Shown: positions 1-11,895 of the stretch, piece after piece
How the letters are laid out: every line of letters starts with the position of its first letter
How positions within the stretch are numbered: position 1 is the first letter of the stretch
Notes under the pieces: generated by a model
Seen by the model: only the letters and a program-made list of their open reading frames with translations
What the model was told of the DNA's origin: nothing
Database searches by the model: none
Position numbers and translations under genes: made by a program
From: Diabrotica undecimpunctata
Lineage: Eukaryota; Arthropoda; Insecta; Coleoptera; Chrysomelidae
NCBI RefSeq assembly: GCF_040954645.1
Contig: NC_092810.1
Location: 68,942,660 to 69,006,659, forward strand
Reading direction: 5' to 3'
DNA length: 64,000 nt

Positions 1-2490
1 TACATAACCTTTAAGAACCATCATATCCCTTATAAGGCAATACACGCGTGTAACAATCATATTCTCGTGTCACCAAACAGCAAATATCCGAATGCAATAC
101 GTTGGTGTCGTCTCATCCATGCTTGAGCTCAAACAACAAAACCTAATAAAGCCATCTGTGAAAACAAAATCACCTGATAACTAAATTTACGAATGGTAGT
201 GCTCTAATAAAGTTTTTTTCTCGTTGAGTTTGTTGTGTTGGAAGCAGTAAAGCAAGGCTTGTCAGAAATGGGCGTGAGAGATTAGAGAGTAAAGCAAGTG
301 ACCGTAAAAAATGGAGGGAAATAACCAAGATCTTGGAAGCCAGGAGCCTATATATATTTATATTAACTATTCGTCTATTCATAATACTGGTAGGTATTTT
401 GGTTGTTGTGCATTTAGTTTAGTTTAGTTCATGTTGAATATTTGAATTATATTAAAAAGTCGACTTGGACTTTATTGCGCATTTGCATTCTTGTTTAAAA
501 GATACGCGTCATATACCTAGCGCAAAAATTGTCATTACTTTGCATTATTGTCATTAAAATTGCCCTTTTAATTATCTACATAAGATTATTTTTCTTTACT
601 GACATCAAAAGGCCTATCGGATTCGATTGTTATTATCTTTTAATTTTGCCTAATTAGGAAAATCTTACTATTTATAAAATAACCACTTGCTGTTACAATG
701 CCAAACTTGCCGAAATATTCAATGTAGCGCATAAATTCCTTGTCATTTTCAACTATGATATGCTTCGCCCGATATTGGATTTTATCAGAAATTTCTAGGA
801 CGAAAACAAATTCGGAGTCAGAAAAGCAGCTCTCTTCTCCCGTCTGTTTGGAGGCGAGTACATCTAGCCCGATCTACCTTGTATTACATCAATAGAGAAC
901 ACTGTCGAGCCACAGTATATTGCTAAAGAATGTCGAGCGTTAACCTTTGAAATACCCCCTACCTTTCAGAAATAAAATTCAGAGAACATGAGTACCCTGT
1001 CGTATAAATTATATATTCGTTTGACCACAACCAGATATCTTTATTCTCAAATCTAATTCCTGAAGTTTTCAAAATATCTATATATTTATAATGATACTAT
1101 AATACTACTAAAATTCACTTTCATATTCTAGCTATTTTTTCTACTTTTTGACCTGCGTGTATGTTGTTTCATATCTTTTAACGTCCACCATTTGATTCTT
1201 TGTCGTCTTCACCTATATTTTGGTTTGTCGCTTTTTATTTTCGTTTTTCAATATACGTAACTTATGTCGCTCACAGTTTCATTGATTATCTTGGCAGTTT
1301 AATTACTTGCACCAATCTAGGGACCAATATTTGCTATAAAATTCCGGTCATAGTACAATTATTGATATTAAAAAAGCTTAATTAGGGGATTATAAATATC
1401 TAATACAAATTGGTAAACAGAGATTCAAAAAGCATCATACCGCTAGATGGCACAGATATGGAATGATATTATAACTACATGGAGAAAACTATGTTTACCA
1501 AATTCAATTTTTAATTATTTTAAAATACATTATCATCTTAAAAGTTATAAATCATTGTTTACTTTCTTATATGATAATTATATGTAGGTACTCGTATGAT
1601 AATCCATAAGCTCATTAGTTAGCTTCTTCAAATTGATTATTAAAATGTTAATTATAACTTTGTTTCGAATAGTATTAAAAATGTAAGTACGTACATCGGA
1701 ATTTGAAGTTGTTAATTGCTAATATCAATCTAATATTTTTATAATTACATGACTTACTTAAATTCTACGTTAACTAGATTTGTTTTGGGAAGTTAATTTA
1801 CGTGAGCCACTTCACGTTTAACCATAATTTTGGAAATTAGTGATTTAATAATACTAATTTAGACGGATTTCCCGAAATATTTTTTGTCATATTTTCTTTA
1901 TACGAATTTATAGCAATTAAATAATCGAACTATGATACAGACAACAGTTACAAGAGGCATAGTTCTGAAATTGATTATTGGTGGCGTCCTATTCTTAATT
2001 AAATAAGCTAGAAATAAATTACAAATTATAGAATAAATTATTTATTTGACGTTTCAGTTTATAGATAGAAAATTATTTTCAAAATACAATCATGTATTTG
2101 TAGACATGGATTTAGAAAATCTCTTCCGAATTGGAATTGGAAAGGTAAAGAATGTATGCTGTCGATTATTACGGAAGATAATATGGTTTTTCTGGTAATT
2201 TCTTCCACGATTCTGTAACTACTTTCTTGTGGCATGTCTAATTATTGATTCTAATGCAAATTACATTTTTAACTAACTAATATTTGACGTTTCGATTTCC
2301 ACTCCGGAAATTGTTTTATAAAAGAAATTATTTTAAAAATTGTGGAAAACGTATAACCAAGTTGTTATTAGGTTCTTTCAAAATTGATAGATTGACATGC
2401 TTGGTCTTGATCTTGAAGGCAACAACATGCTTTTCGTTGAAAAACATATGGACCTATTTTAACCAGAAGGATGCGTAAGGTTCTAGAACG
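1..2490. other. AT-rich intergenic DNA, no gene seen
   Basis: No open frame here resembles a protein I know. The frames at 170-382, 1200-1385 and 2284-2478 have the composition expected of random AT-rich DNA. A short stretch near 2284-2330 (gacgtttcgatttccactcc, then ggaaattgtttt) resembles the arms of the foldback element at 56817-57043 and may be a remnant of that family. Confidence 0.6.
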
Positions 2491-2553
2491 TATAGTTATC
2501 CTTATGTAAGCCCGCAAATATTTAAAACCAGAGCCTACCTGGGTCAACTGAAA

Positions 2554-3000
2554 ATGCGGATCCAAGGCTCCAACGAATATGTGCAAGAATACGGACAAGA
2601 GATAAAAAATATGGCACGACTTGCTTGGCCCAAAATCCCGGAAGAGTTTCTGCACCAATTCATGATCCAATGCTTCCTTGATAGCTTGTACGATGTAGAC
2701 CTCCAGCAGGCATTACTACTAGGAAGAGGACGCTACCAAATATTGAAGGACGCTACTGTCGCAGCCTTGCAGTACGAAGCCGTGAAGAATGTGTCCCGCC
2801 ATCAACGCAAAGTCCATTAAGTAAGAAATGTTGCCGAAGGGGATGAAGATAATTTACATACGCTGTCTCGGGTGTTGGCCGCCAAATACGAAAAATATAT
2901 TGGCCCAATAGCTGATTCTTTGAAACAAAACTGTCAAGGGCACCTAGAGTGTTACAATTGTGGATTGGTAGGCCACCTTCCACATGATTGCAGACAACGT
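2554..3000 (+). pseudogene. Gypsy A Gag fragment with CCHC zinc knuckle
   Basis: The 88-residue open part resembles the capsid region of Gypsy Gag. It stops at a TAA at 2818-2820. The same frame then continues to a C-x2-C-x4-H-x4-C knuckle (CYNCGLVGHLPHDC) at 2950-2991. Such knuckles bind the element RNA in the virus-like particle. The in-frame stop between capsid and knuckle shows that this is a dead copy. Confidence 0.75.
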
Positions 3001-3099
3001 ACAAGATCAGTGGTCTGAAAATGGACCGGCAGGCAATCCCCATAATAGTAACGCCATTCAGAAAACTAGAAGAATCCAACGTCAAGGAGCGACAGTTTA

Positions 3100-3495
3100 G
3101 TTGCCAATGTAGAATAAAGCAAACTTCTCAATGGACACAGAGGCAATTTTACCATCGATACTATGGCAATAAGATCAGTGATGAGTAAACGTTTCCTGAA
3201 ATGATTTTTCCTGGGCGACATCATGTCCGAACATGGGTTTAATGTAGACGACAGAAAGAGGACCTTAGTAGTTGGCAATGAAGAAATTCTACTCTGCGCC
3301 TCCAGAAATCAGCAAAATAAACTAAATATGTTAGTTGTACAAGACACGAAGATCGCTCCTAAGAGCGAAAAGATCTTGGTCGTACAAATTGATGGGTCTG
3401 GTGACTTGAGAGCCATGTTATTAGAACCAGAAGAGCATGGTAATGAGGGTATTATGATAGCTCCAAAAGGTTCTGTGTCGACTACAGAAGACTAA
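3100..3495 (+). pseudogene. Gypsy A aspartic protease remnant
   Basis: Near 3150-3190 the translation has IDTMAIRSVMS, which lines up with the usual DTGA-type active site of retroviral-type proteases. The glycine is replaced by methionine and a stop follows. The frame at 3223-3495 carries the C-terminal flank of the protease and the spacer before the RT. This fits the gag-pr-RT order around it. Confidence 0.6.
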
Positions 3496-3925
3496 ATAGC
3501 GTCACCAGGAAAGACGCTACCCTCTGCCTTGAATTGACGACCGAAGACAGAGAGAAGACAGCATTTTCTGCTGAAAATGGACTCTACCAAATTAAAGGGA
3601 TGATATTCTGATTTTGTAACGCACCTTCCACGTTTAAACGATTAACGATGTCTGGTATACTTCGACGATATCATGGCTATCGGAAGAGATTTCGACGAAT
3701 ACCTTGCCAATTTGAAAGAAGTTTTCACCGGAATGCTCATCTACAAGTAAATGCCGAGAAGTGCGAACTCTTCCAAGAAAAAGTTAGTTTCCTTGGACAT
3801 GTAATTTTATCCTCAGGAGTTGCAGCAGACGCAACAAAAATAAAAGCAGTACAAGAAATCACACACCAAGAAACAAACACGATAACCGAAGCTGCGTTGG
3901 CTTTTGCAGTTACTACCGTCGCTTT
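3496..3925 (+). pseudogene. Gypsy A reverse transcriptase remnant with YFDD box
   Basis: RT motifs can be read across several frames: NSVTRKDA, then REKTAFSAENGLYQ, then the catalytic YFDD box at 3658-3669, then QVNAEKCELF and VSFLGHVILS. The stretch normally found between the first two motifs is missing, so an internal deletion is likely. Stops and frameshifts make it non-functional. Confidence 0.75.
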
Positions 3926-4836
3926 GTGAAAGATTTTGGAAAAATTGCCAAACTTCTACATAACCTGACTGAGAGGAAACTGTCATTTGACTTAACACCA
4001 GACTGCGAGCTTGCCGTCAACACACTCAAGCATAAATTGACGACGGCTCCAATCCTGGCATATCCCAAAAAACAGGGTCTTTTCGTGCTTGAAATGGATC
4101 AAAATGGCATCGGAACAGTGCTTTCTCTTTTTACAGGAGGGTGAAGAACACATCATAGTTTACTTCAGCAAAACTCTGGGAAAAGCAGAAAGAAACTACT
4201 GTGTCACCAAGAAGAAGTAATTGGCGATGGCGATCGTCAAAGCAGTAGAACACTATCATTCGTTCCTGTATGGCAGATAATTCTTGAATAGAACCGACCA
4301 TTTCAACTTGCAGTAGCTCCTCAATTTCAAGACATCCGAAGGCCAGATAGCTCGGTGGCTGGAGAAACTATAGACCTATGACTTTAAAATTCCCCACCGA
4401 GCATGAAGAAGTCATCATGGAAATGCCGAAGGCCTCTCGGGAAGACCATGCAAAGGGAATAACTGCGAGCGCCAAGGCGAACGAGAGAGCGGAAGTGACG
4501 AGGAAACTCTAATCAAAGAAAACCTCCAGGTTGAACAAAAAAAGATCCAGATCTAAAAATAGTCCGTGACAGCCGTTCAGCAAAATTTTGGGATCAATAG
4601 GACTCTTGATCCGGGCAGAGTCCGTGAGAGATTTTGCTGTGTTAATTGTCGGCAAGATGTGGAAGAATGGTGCAAATAATGTAACCTGTGGTTACATTAT
4701 TTGCACCATTTGCACCATACAAGAAAGGGAAAACAAGACTTAGGGAGAGACTCCAACAATATATCACCGAGACTCCATGGAAGCAAGTTACTGTCGATAT
4801 TCCGGGAATATTTTCAATAACATCAGGTTAGTATTT
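3926..4836 (+). pseudogene. Gypsy A RNase H and start of integrase
   Basis: The 72-residue frame at 3926-4144 matches the RT-RNase H connection (PILAYPKKQGLFVLEMD). It is followed in other frames by RNase H words (VYFSKTLGKAERNYC, HYHSFLYG) and the chromatin-side spacer. Around 4640-4836 weak integrase signal appears, with a cysteine pair and PWKQVTVDIPG, which corresponds to the first catalytic aspartate region. Homology stops abruptly at about 4836, where minus-strand LINE sequence begins. Confidence 0.65.
4666..4710. repeat. Perfect 21-bp inverted repeat with 3-nt loop
   Basis: Arms 4666-4686 and 4690-4710 are exact reverse complements around a TGT loop. It lies inside the decayed integrase region of Gypsy A. 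It probably arose by a local snap-back duplication rather than having a function. Confidence 0.85.
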
Positions 4837-4841
4837 GACGG

Positions 4842-5190
4842 TTGCTTCTTCTTCTTCATGTGCTATCTCAGAATTATCCAACTTTGGCAATCACCACTGT
4901 GAAGGCTTCACGATATTTTGCCACATGGAATAATTGTCCTGCATTTGATATATCTGAGTCCATTCACGAATGTTTTTTAACCAAGAAACCTGTTTTATTT
5001 CTACGCCTCTACAGCCTTCTATTTTGCTTTTAAGGATCAGTTGTAGTATTCTATATCGATTTCCCCTCACCATTTGTCCCAGATAAGACATTTTCCAGTA
5101 TTTAACAGTCTTTAGCAATTCTCTATCTTTGTTGACCCTCCTTAGTACTTCCTCATTAGTTTTTCTTGATTCATACGTCTATGAATACAA
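4842..5190 (-). pseudogene. RTE-like LINE 3'-end fragment, minus strand
   Basis: Minus-strand translation gives the C-terminal tail typical of RTE-like LINE polyproteins: KTNEEVLRRVNKDRE, KMSYLGQMVRGNRY and LILKSKIEGCRG. Only the tail survives, so the copy is strongly 5'-truncated. Its truncated 5' end abuts the plus-strand LINE that starts near 5190. Confidence 0.7.
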
Positions 5191-6552
5191 TGGCATGAAC
5201 AAAATGGCACGAAAGTGTGATAATCCCCATCCATAAAAAGGGAGACAAAACCAAGTGTTCTAATTATAGAGGCATCTCCCTACTTTATACAGCATATAAA
5301 ATCTTATCGAACATCCTATTAAGTAGGCTGACACCGTTTGTAGAAAATTTCATGGGGGAATACCAAGCCGGCTTCAGAAAACATAGATCGACCATAGATC
5401 AGATCTTTACTCTAAGACAGCTGCTTGAAAAAGGATGGGAATTCAATAGAACTATCCATAATCTCTTCATAGATTTCCGGCAAGCGTACGACAGCATTAA
5501 AAGGGATCAGATGTAAAATTGCAGAACTTTCAGTTTCAAAAAAACTTATCCAGCTTGTTAAGTTATGTGTGAATAGCTGTAGCTCCAGAGTACGGATAGG
5601 TAACAAACTCTCAGAATATTTCGAAATACGCAGTGGCCTAAAACAAAGAGATGCGCTGTCACCTCTCCTCTTTAATATCATCCTGGAAAAAGTAGTAAGA
5701 GCAGCACAACTTAAAACAGAATTACTACTAGCATACGCAGATGACATTGTGGGAAACACAGTCACCAATGTGAAGGAGACTTTTAATAAATTGTAGGTAG
5801 GCCAAAGAAAACTGGTTTAAGGGTAAACGAAGAGAAAACCAAATACATGGGCATCAACAGACAAAAGGGACGAGATAGAATAGGGCAAAATGTTACAATA
5901 GACCCATATAACTTTGAAAGAGTGGAGAGTTTTAAATATCTCGGAGCAACAATCACTGCAGATAACGATATCGCGGAAGAGATTAAAGGGAGAATTCAGG
6001 CAGCAAACAGATGTATGTACAGCCTCCACAATACTATTAAATCTAAAAGCCTAACACGAACATCAAAGATTAGAATATATAAAACGGTGATTAGACCGGT
6101 GCTCATGTATGGGTGTGAGACGTGGACCCTAACCAAAGAAACTGAAAGAAAACTTAGATGTTTTGAGAGGAAAATCCTCAGAAGAATCTTTGGGCCCTAT
6201 CACGACATTAATACCAACCAATACCAAATGAGAACAAATGCTGAGATTAAGCAGATGTATAGAGCGAGCGATATAGTCCAAGAGATAATACCAACGTCTA
6301 AGATGGGCTGGCCATGTCCATAGACTCCCTAATAACCGCCTTGCCAAGTTAATATGGAAGGAAGCCCCCACAGGAAAAAGGCCCTTAGGACCACGTATTG
6401 CGATGGAGAGACAATATATGGTCAGATCTAAGAACAATGGGGCTACCCACTGACCCAACTATTATGAACGACAGTTCAAGATGGAAGCAAGTTGTGCAGT
6501 CAGCCAAAACCCACCCTGGGTTGTAGTGCTACGAAAAGTAGAAGAAGAAGAA
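5190..6552 (+). mobile_element. RTE-like LINE fragment: reverse transcriptase to 3' end
   Basis: Coding can be followed through several frames: IPIHKKGDKTKCSNYRGISL, then GEYQAGFRKHRSTIDQIFTL, the catalytic YADD box in LLLAYADDIVGN, FKYLGATITADND, YKTVIRPVLMYGCETWTL, and the tail ending near 6540 in a GAA-rich run. This is the order RT palm, thumb and C-terminal zinc-like tail of RTE-like non-LTR retrotransposons. The endonuclease is missing (5' truncation). Frameshifts near 5515, 5800 and 6320 make it inactive. Confidence 0.85.
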
Positions 6553-6660
6553 GTCTATGAAGACACATTTCCAATGCTTCACTTCTATTTATGAATGATA
6601 CTTTTAGGGTCCACACTTCTGTTCCATACAAAAGTACAGACCAAATATAACACTTAACCA
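6553..6660 (-). pseudogene. Short minus-strand LINE fragment
   Basis: The minus strand encodes VKCYIWSVLLYG and VWTLK, the same conserved block as CYVWSLLLYGCETWTLK in the LINE at 33.7 kb. It is only about 100 bp. It sits between the tail of the preceding LINE and the resumed Gypsy A integrase. Confidence 0.55.
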
Positions 6661-7080
6661 TTATTTTTTCAAATCGCGAGAAGTAGTTGCACTACCCGAC
6701 CAAGCAGTAATTACAGTTGGTGAGACCCTGTTTGAGAATGTTGTTTCCCGATATGGGGCCCCTTTTAAGCCATTTCGACCAGGCGCGACTTCAAATCGGT
6801 TTGGAAGTTTGGAAGACCATGACTGCTTTGCTATAAATTGAGAAGACCAGGACGACACCATTTCATCCTTAGTCCGACGGCATGGTATAAAGACATAACC
6901 GGACCATCAACAACTACCTGTGCCTATTTGTACATAAAAACCAGAGAGATTGGGACAAACTGGTGCCTCTGTTTCTGATAGCCTAATAAAACTCCTTACA
7001 TGAAGCAACTAGTTATACTACAGCAATGCTATTGACTGGCCAAGAGACGAACCTTCTTATCGATATATGGCAATCTACCA
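6661..7080 (+). pseudogene. Gypsy A integrase remnant (continuation)
   Basis: Plus-strand frames give EKTRTTPFHP and SDGMV.RHNRTINN, then FVHKNQRDWDKLVPLFLIA. These are the third catalytic region and following helix of Ty3/Gypsy integrases. Stops interrupt it repeatedly. Order and strand fit the missing second half of Gypsy A, so the LINE fragments at 4842-6660 probably inserted into it. Confidence 0.7.
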
Positions 7081-7109
7081 GACAAAGAGGTTTACCAAGA
7101 GTAGTGTTT

Positions 7110-8200
7110 TGTAAGCGATATCAGTGTCAATTGCAAACATAAACTATTAATATTAAATAACACAAGGATTAAAACAGGTTGATGGGCTGGCACCAACATT
7201 GTTTAATTTAGCACTGGAATACGTATTTAGAAAAACATCAGAAGGTAGAAACAACACACTTATTAATAAATTAATCCAACTGACGGCATATGCAGATGAG
7301 ATAAATACCGTGAGCGAACCAAGGGAATAGGTGAGTATACGGAACTTAAATCACATACTAAATATCCACAAGGAAACTATATTCCTGTAGCTGGCTGTAT
7401 ACCATGTATCACAAAAAATTTTATTTAAAAATTCCTTTTTTTAAATAAATTTTTTGAAATAAATAGATCTATCAATAAACAAAAAAGAAGTACAAAGTCG
7501 ATCGGAGAGTGCTATACTACCCTACCTGACAGTTGACAACTTAGCAAAAGTAGATAGCTTTATCTATTTAGGAGCCAACATCATAAAGGATAACATTGAT
7601 GATGCAGAGCTTAGCAGAGCAATCATCCTAGCCAATACGGTATACTTTGCTATGAACCAGATATTTAAACCACGAGACGAGCATCAAAGAACTAAGATAC
7701 GAATCAACAGGACCATAACCCCATTGATAGTGAGCTATGGATGTGAAACTTTGTATGACTGGATGTTTTTGAAAGAGTGGTACTAAGATGAATACTAGAC
7801 ACTATAAAGAGGAATAACAGGTGGCGAATCAGATACAGTTGTGAAATATGTAATATAAAAGAACATTCTTTATTTCAGTATGTCCGCCTACAGCGTCTTC
7901 GATGGGCAGGCCATGTACATAGGATGAAACAAAACTGACTTCCAAAAAAAAATGTTGAATGCAAGAATACAGGTAAACAAAACTATTGGAAGACCGAGAA
8001 AGCGATGGGAGGATGATGTGGGTAAGGACGCAAGAAATCTCCTTGGCAGTCAATCGTGCAGGAAAAAGGCCACAGATCCTAACGAATGGAGAGGTTTGCT
8101 AAAGGAATTTGGCTGTAGAGTCAAAAGGATGGATGGAATTCTTAATGTAATTACAGTTTTTGATATTTTTTGTAATTTAATGAGTTTTTTTAATTAAAAT
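7110..8200 (+). mobile_element. RTE-like LINE fragment: RT to C-terminal tail
   Basis: Words in successive frames are GLAPTLFNLALEYVFRKTSE, LTAYADEI (a mutated YADD box), VDSFIYLGANI, RTITPLIVSYGCET and GRPRKRWEDDVGKDARNLLG in the 81-residue frame at 7952-8197. Several stops and frameshifts are present, and the endonuclease is absent. Decayed, 5'-truncated copy. Confidence 0.75.
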
Positions 8201-9035
8201 AAAGTTAGTTAACCCACGTTTGCTTCACTTAATCCATCATTCGTCACATTCTAAATTCACAAAAAAACGTATCAATATTTATCTATTGCAATGTACCTAT
8301 ATTATCTAATGATTACATGTTCCAGCAGAGCCTGGAAACACACTGAAAAAGAGTTGCGCAGAATCCCAATACGTTGTCGTTCATTGAGAAAACACCACTT
8401 CACAGCCAGCAAAGTTTTGACCGTGAATGATGAAAAATATTTCATATTTAGTACAGTACACTAAGGTTTTTAACTCAGAAATTCATCAACATACATCGAT
8501 TTTCTTAAAATTTTAACAGTAAGTAGGGAATACCTTAATAAAGAAAAATCTACCCTATACCAAAGTGTGCCTTTACCTTCCTTGGAATCCACACCAAATT
8601 GGGGGTTGGAACCTTTATATTAAAAATACCCCCAAGTATTGATAGAAAAATATATTATAAGCAAAAAATCTTTTATAAAATTTTATCAAAAACTCAATAC
8701 TTTTAGACTTATTCGTGATCGAAAATTTCAATTTTTCTTATGTTTTCAATCCATTTTTCAGGAATAACTAAAAAAATTATATTTTCAGAAAAAAAAAATT
8801 TAATAAAATTTAGCTTCTAAAAAATCAAAGAGATTGCTTTTTTGATTTTTCCTTCAAGCCACAAACCCGTTATAACTCATTGAAGGTGACAATTTTGAAT
8901 TTGACGAAAAATTTTAAAAACTCAACATAGTATATAAGCAGAAAAAGGTAAATTTTAATGTATTTTTTTATATTTTTTAAAGTACTTAAAATAAGCAATA
9001 AAAAGAAAACTTCGTAGAACTCTGTGGCATATGAA
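8201..9035. other. AT-rich DNA without recognisable gene
   Basis: Only short AT-rich frames occur on both strands, with poly-A and poly-T runs. I see no family I can name. Confidence 0.55.
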
Positions 9036-9475
9036 CTAAGAGAGTGAACTATTTTTATTAAATCTAATTTATTGTCTTTATTTATTATTAAAATGTTTTA
9101 ACACTTAGTTTATTTAATCTTTATTTCCACTTATTCTAATTTATTACAGTCTTATACACTTAATCTAATTCACTAAAAACACAATAATTTATATTAATTT
9201 ATTATACAACTTATTCGATACAACAATTTATTTTCGACTAACTGTTCTCAGTAAAGTTCCCTCTTTAAATATAAAATGCCGTTAGTTCTGGAATTCCCTC
9301 GAAGCAGACATGAATTGGCTCGAACACCATGGGGGAAGACCGGTCTCATCGTGGCTCGCAGCGGTGTTGACCTGAATTACCGCGAATGAACGGTAACCCA
9401 GGGTTTTTATAGTGGCTCGGAGAAAATACTAGAATAGAAAAGAATTAGAAATAATATATTTACAGTTTTATGCTC
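9036..9475 (-). repeat. Old LTR related to the Gypsy B LTR
   Basis: The block shares landmarks and order with the Gypsy B LTRs: a run of AATTTATT-type words, then ATAAAATGCCGTTA, then a G+C-richer stretch, then a CTAGAATAGAAAAGAATTAG-like word and ATATATTTACAGTTT. Orientation is the same as the 23.1 and 28.6 kb LTRs (element on the minus strand). The exact ends and target duplication are not clear, so it is an eroded solo LTR or fragment. Confidence 0.6.
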
Positions 9476-11113
9476 TGTGGACACTGTGGGCTATTATGAC
9501 AATTTTTGACATCATGGAATTTTATTATTATTTCTGCATGTTACATGTTCTTTTGTAAATGTGAAAATGAACCAGCTATTGGCCACACTGTTCTAGTTAT
9601 TGACCCATCATTTTTGTAAGTGATATTTTACTACTTAACTCTTAAGTTGATAGGTAGGTACGTATTTGGGTAAGCAAGGATTTTATAAGGAGTGCATTTA
9701 TATTGAGCCTATTGTCTAATCGGTGCTATTGTGTCGTATTTTTCTTTTATTATTTATTTAGTTTATTTTATTCTTAGTTTAGTGTTTTATAGTCTTCCTA
9801 GTTATAATTTTAGTTTAGTTTCTTTATTAATTATTTTTAGTTTGGTATAATATAAACACTAAATTTTATATGCCCCGTCCACTATTTCTTCGTAAGAGCC
9901 ACCTGCGAGCCCAAAGGCGTCTGATATTTTCTTCTTACTATCAGCTGTACGCAGTTGTTGCCGGCGTATTATTATTAAAAGTCGGGAAGCCAATGCAAGC
10001 AAAGATTTATTTTCCAACCTAATAGCTATTACCTATACGCCTATACTGTGTCTTATATCTCTATGACCATAAACAAAAAGAAAAATAAATAAAACCTCAT
10101 TGTCACTCATATCATAAGTCATAACTTATCATTCAGTGCAAACACGATTTTTTAAAACATCATAGAAACGAGGAATCATAACAAATCTCATATGATAAAA
10201 TCATGTAGTGTAAAGTCGACTTTACATGAAATGTTCTAAAACACATTTGGCATTTAATGCATTCCTTTAACTCGATGCCTTACATTCTGTAATATTTAGT
10301 ACACATAGGTAACATATACATTTAGAAACTTTGATTTTTAAAATGTGATAGAATGTTTGATACCAAGTTTGTCTTTTTAAAGCGCGAAAGAATGTTTGAT
10401 ACCAATTTTCGAAGTATGAATTGTAATTTTTGTTGAGAACTGTTTTGTATTATCAAATAATTTTCGTTTGGGTACAATTTTTTTCTCAGAGCTTGGAGAT
10501 TTAGTCTGGGCAAGAAATATTTTTGGAGATAATTTTAAATTCGCCTTTCTTGTAGGTGAATGCTTAAAAATGTCAATAATATTATGGTTATTTACAGAGT
10601 TTTTTGATGATTTACATGATTTTGTGTGAGAATGAAATTCTGGTATAAGAACTTTGACAATTCAGGTAGTGGAGGCTCAAAAACCTCAGTGTTACTTCTA
10701 CTTTCCTGGTGTAGTCTTCTTGATATTTTGCAATAGGAAAGTGAACTTTTACACCTTTTTTAATTTGGTGAGGTCATTTCTATGGGTTGTCTTCTTTTCT
10801 CTTCAGATTTATTAGAAGTTTTCGCTAATTTTTTTTTGTTTTTATTGTCCGAGCTTTTTATTTTCTTTTGATTTTCTTTCATACTCTGTTTTTTCTTTCT
10901 TTCGAGTTTCCTCTGCTCTTTTTTACGCTCCCCTTTACCAAGACATTGCATTACCAGAAACCGTTTTATAGCAATGAAACGAAATTTATATTTAAAGGAT
11001 ATTATTATCCGTTGTCATCGACAACAACTATATGAAATTATTAGCAAATACATTGTGAAATTGTTGCCCGAAAATATGAGGAGGGGTCCAAATATGAAAA
11101 GAAAGAAATTTAT
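9476..11113. other. AT-rich DNA without recognisable gene
   Basis: No convincing coding sequence. The lysine-rich minus-strand frame at 10760-10951 is low-complexity. A G+C-richer block near 9870-10010 could be part of a dispersed repeat, but I cannot name it. Confidence 0.5.
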
Positions 11114-11785
11114 GTGAAACGTCCATTTATGTTATCACAATATATTTATTGCCACATACTAAAAGTTAAAGTATTCCTAAAGATTATTCATCGTAGAATA
11201 TATAAAAAGTTAGAACAAGACATTGGACAAACTCAGTTCGGATTTAGAAATGCTCAAGGAACCAGAGAAGCATTATATGCAGTAAATGTGCTAATACATA
11301 GATGTCTACATGTAAACCAGGACATCTATGTCTGCTTCCTAGATTATAACAAGGCATTCGATACAGTGAAACATAATCCGTTAATAAAACTACGGAGAAC
11401 AAAAAACATAGACGCACGGGATATAAAAAGAATAAATAATCTGTATTATGAACAAGCAGCTGTCATAAGAATAAATAATTTAGAAACTAATAAAATAAAA
11501 ATCAAAAGAGGTGTTAGACAGGGCTGTGTCTTGTCGCCATCACTGTTTAATGCATACTCAGAGGAAATATTCAAAAAAGTATTAGAAGATGAAGTAGTAG
11601 GCATAAAAATAAATGGCTTACCCATACGTAAAATTAGATATGCTGATGATACAATACTAATAGTAGAAAATAATACAGATCTACAAAGAATTTTAGAAAT
11701 GCAATCTGAAATGAAACAAAAAAATGCAATCGATGTTGCACTTTACAATGCGCATGTATTTTATATGACTGCAAATAAACCATAA
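11114..11785 (+). pseudogene. RTE-like LINE reverse transcriptase fragment
   Basis: A 223-residue open frame covers the RT palm: GQTQFGFRNAQGTREALYAV, VCFLDYNKAFDTVKH, RQGCVLSPSLFNAYSEEIF and the catalytic box in IRYADDTILIVE near residue 180. The upstream endonuclease and downstream tail are missing, so it is truncated at both ends. It is among the longer intact frames of any LINE in the window. Confidence 0.85.
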
Positions 11786-11895
11786 ACCAATACCATTATT
11801 AGATTTTCGAAGAAATACTAGATCCCATTTACAATAGGATTCTATTTCCACTCCAAAATTGTCAAAAGGCCTCCTGTAATAAGATCTCATTTGAT

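Larger units (their letters stand above)
2490..4836 (+). mobile_element. Degenerate Ty3/Gypsy retrotransposon (Gypsy A), gag to start of integrase
   Basis: In order on the plus strand I read a Gag capsid fragment, a CCHC zinc knuckle, an aspartic protease, a reverse transcriptase, an RNase H and the beginning of an integrase core near 4760-4836. The domain order is that of Ty3/Gypsy elements. Coding is broken by many stops and frameshifts, and no LTR was recognised on either side. The integrase appears to resume at 6661-7080 after a block of LINE sequence, which suggests a nested insertion. Certainly inactive. Confidence 0.8.

Noticed and set aside
10760..10951. Lysine/glutamate-rich 63-residue minus frame
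   Set aside because: Low-complexity T-rich DNA on the plus strand; no conserved motif or neighbouring coding context.
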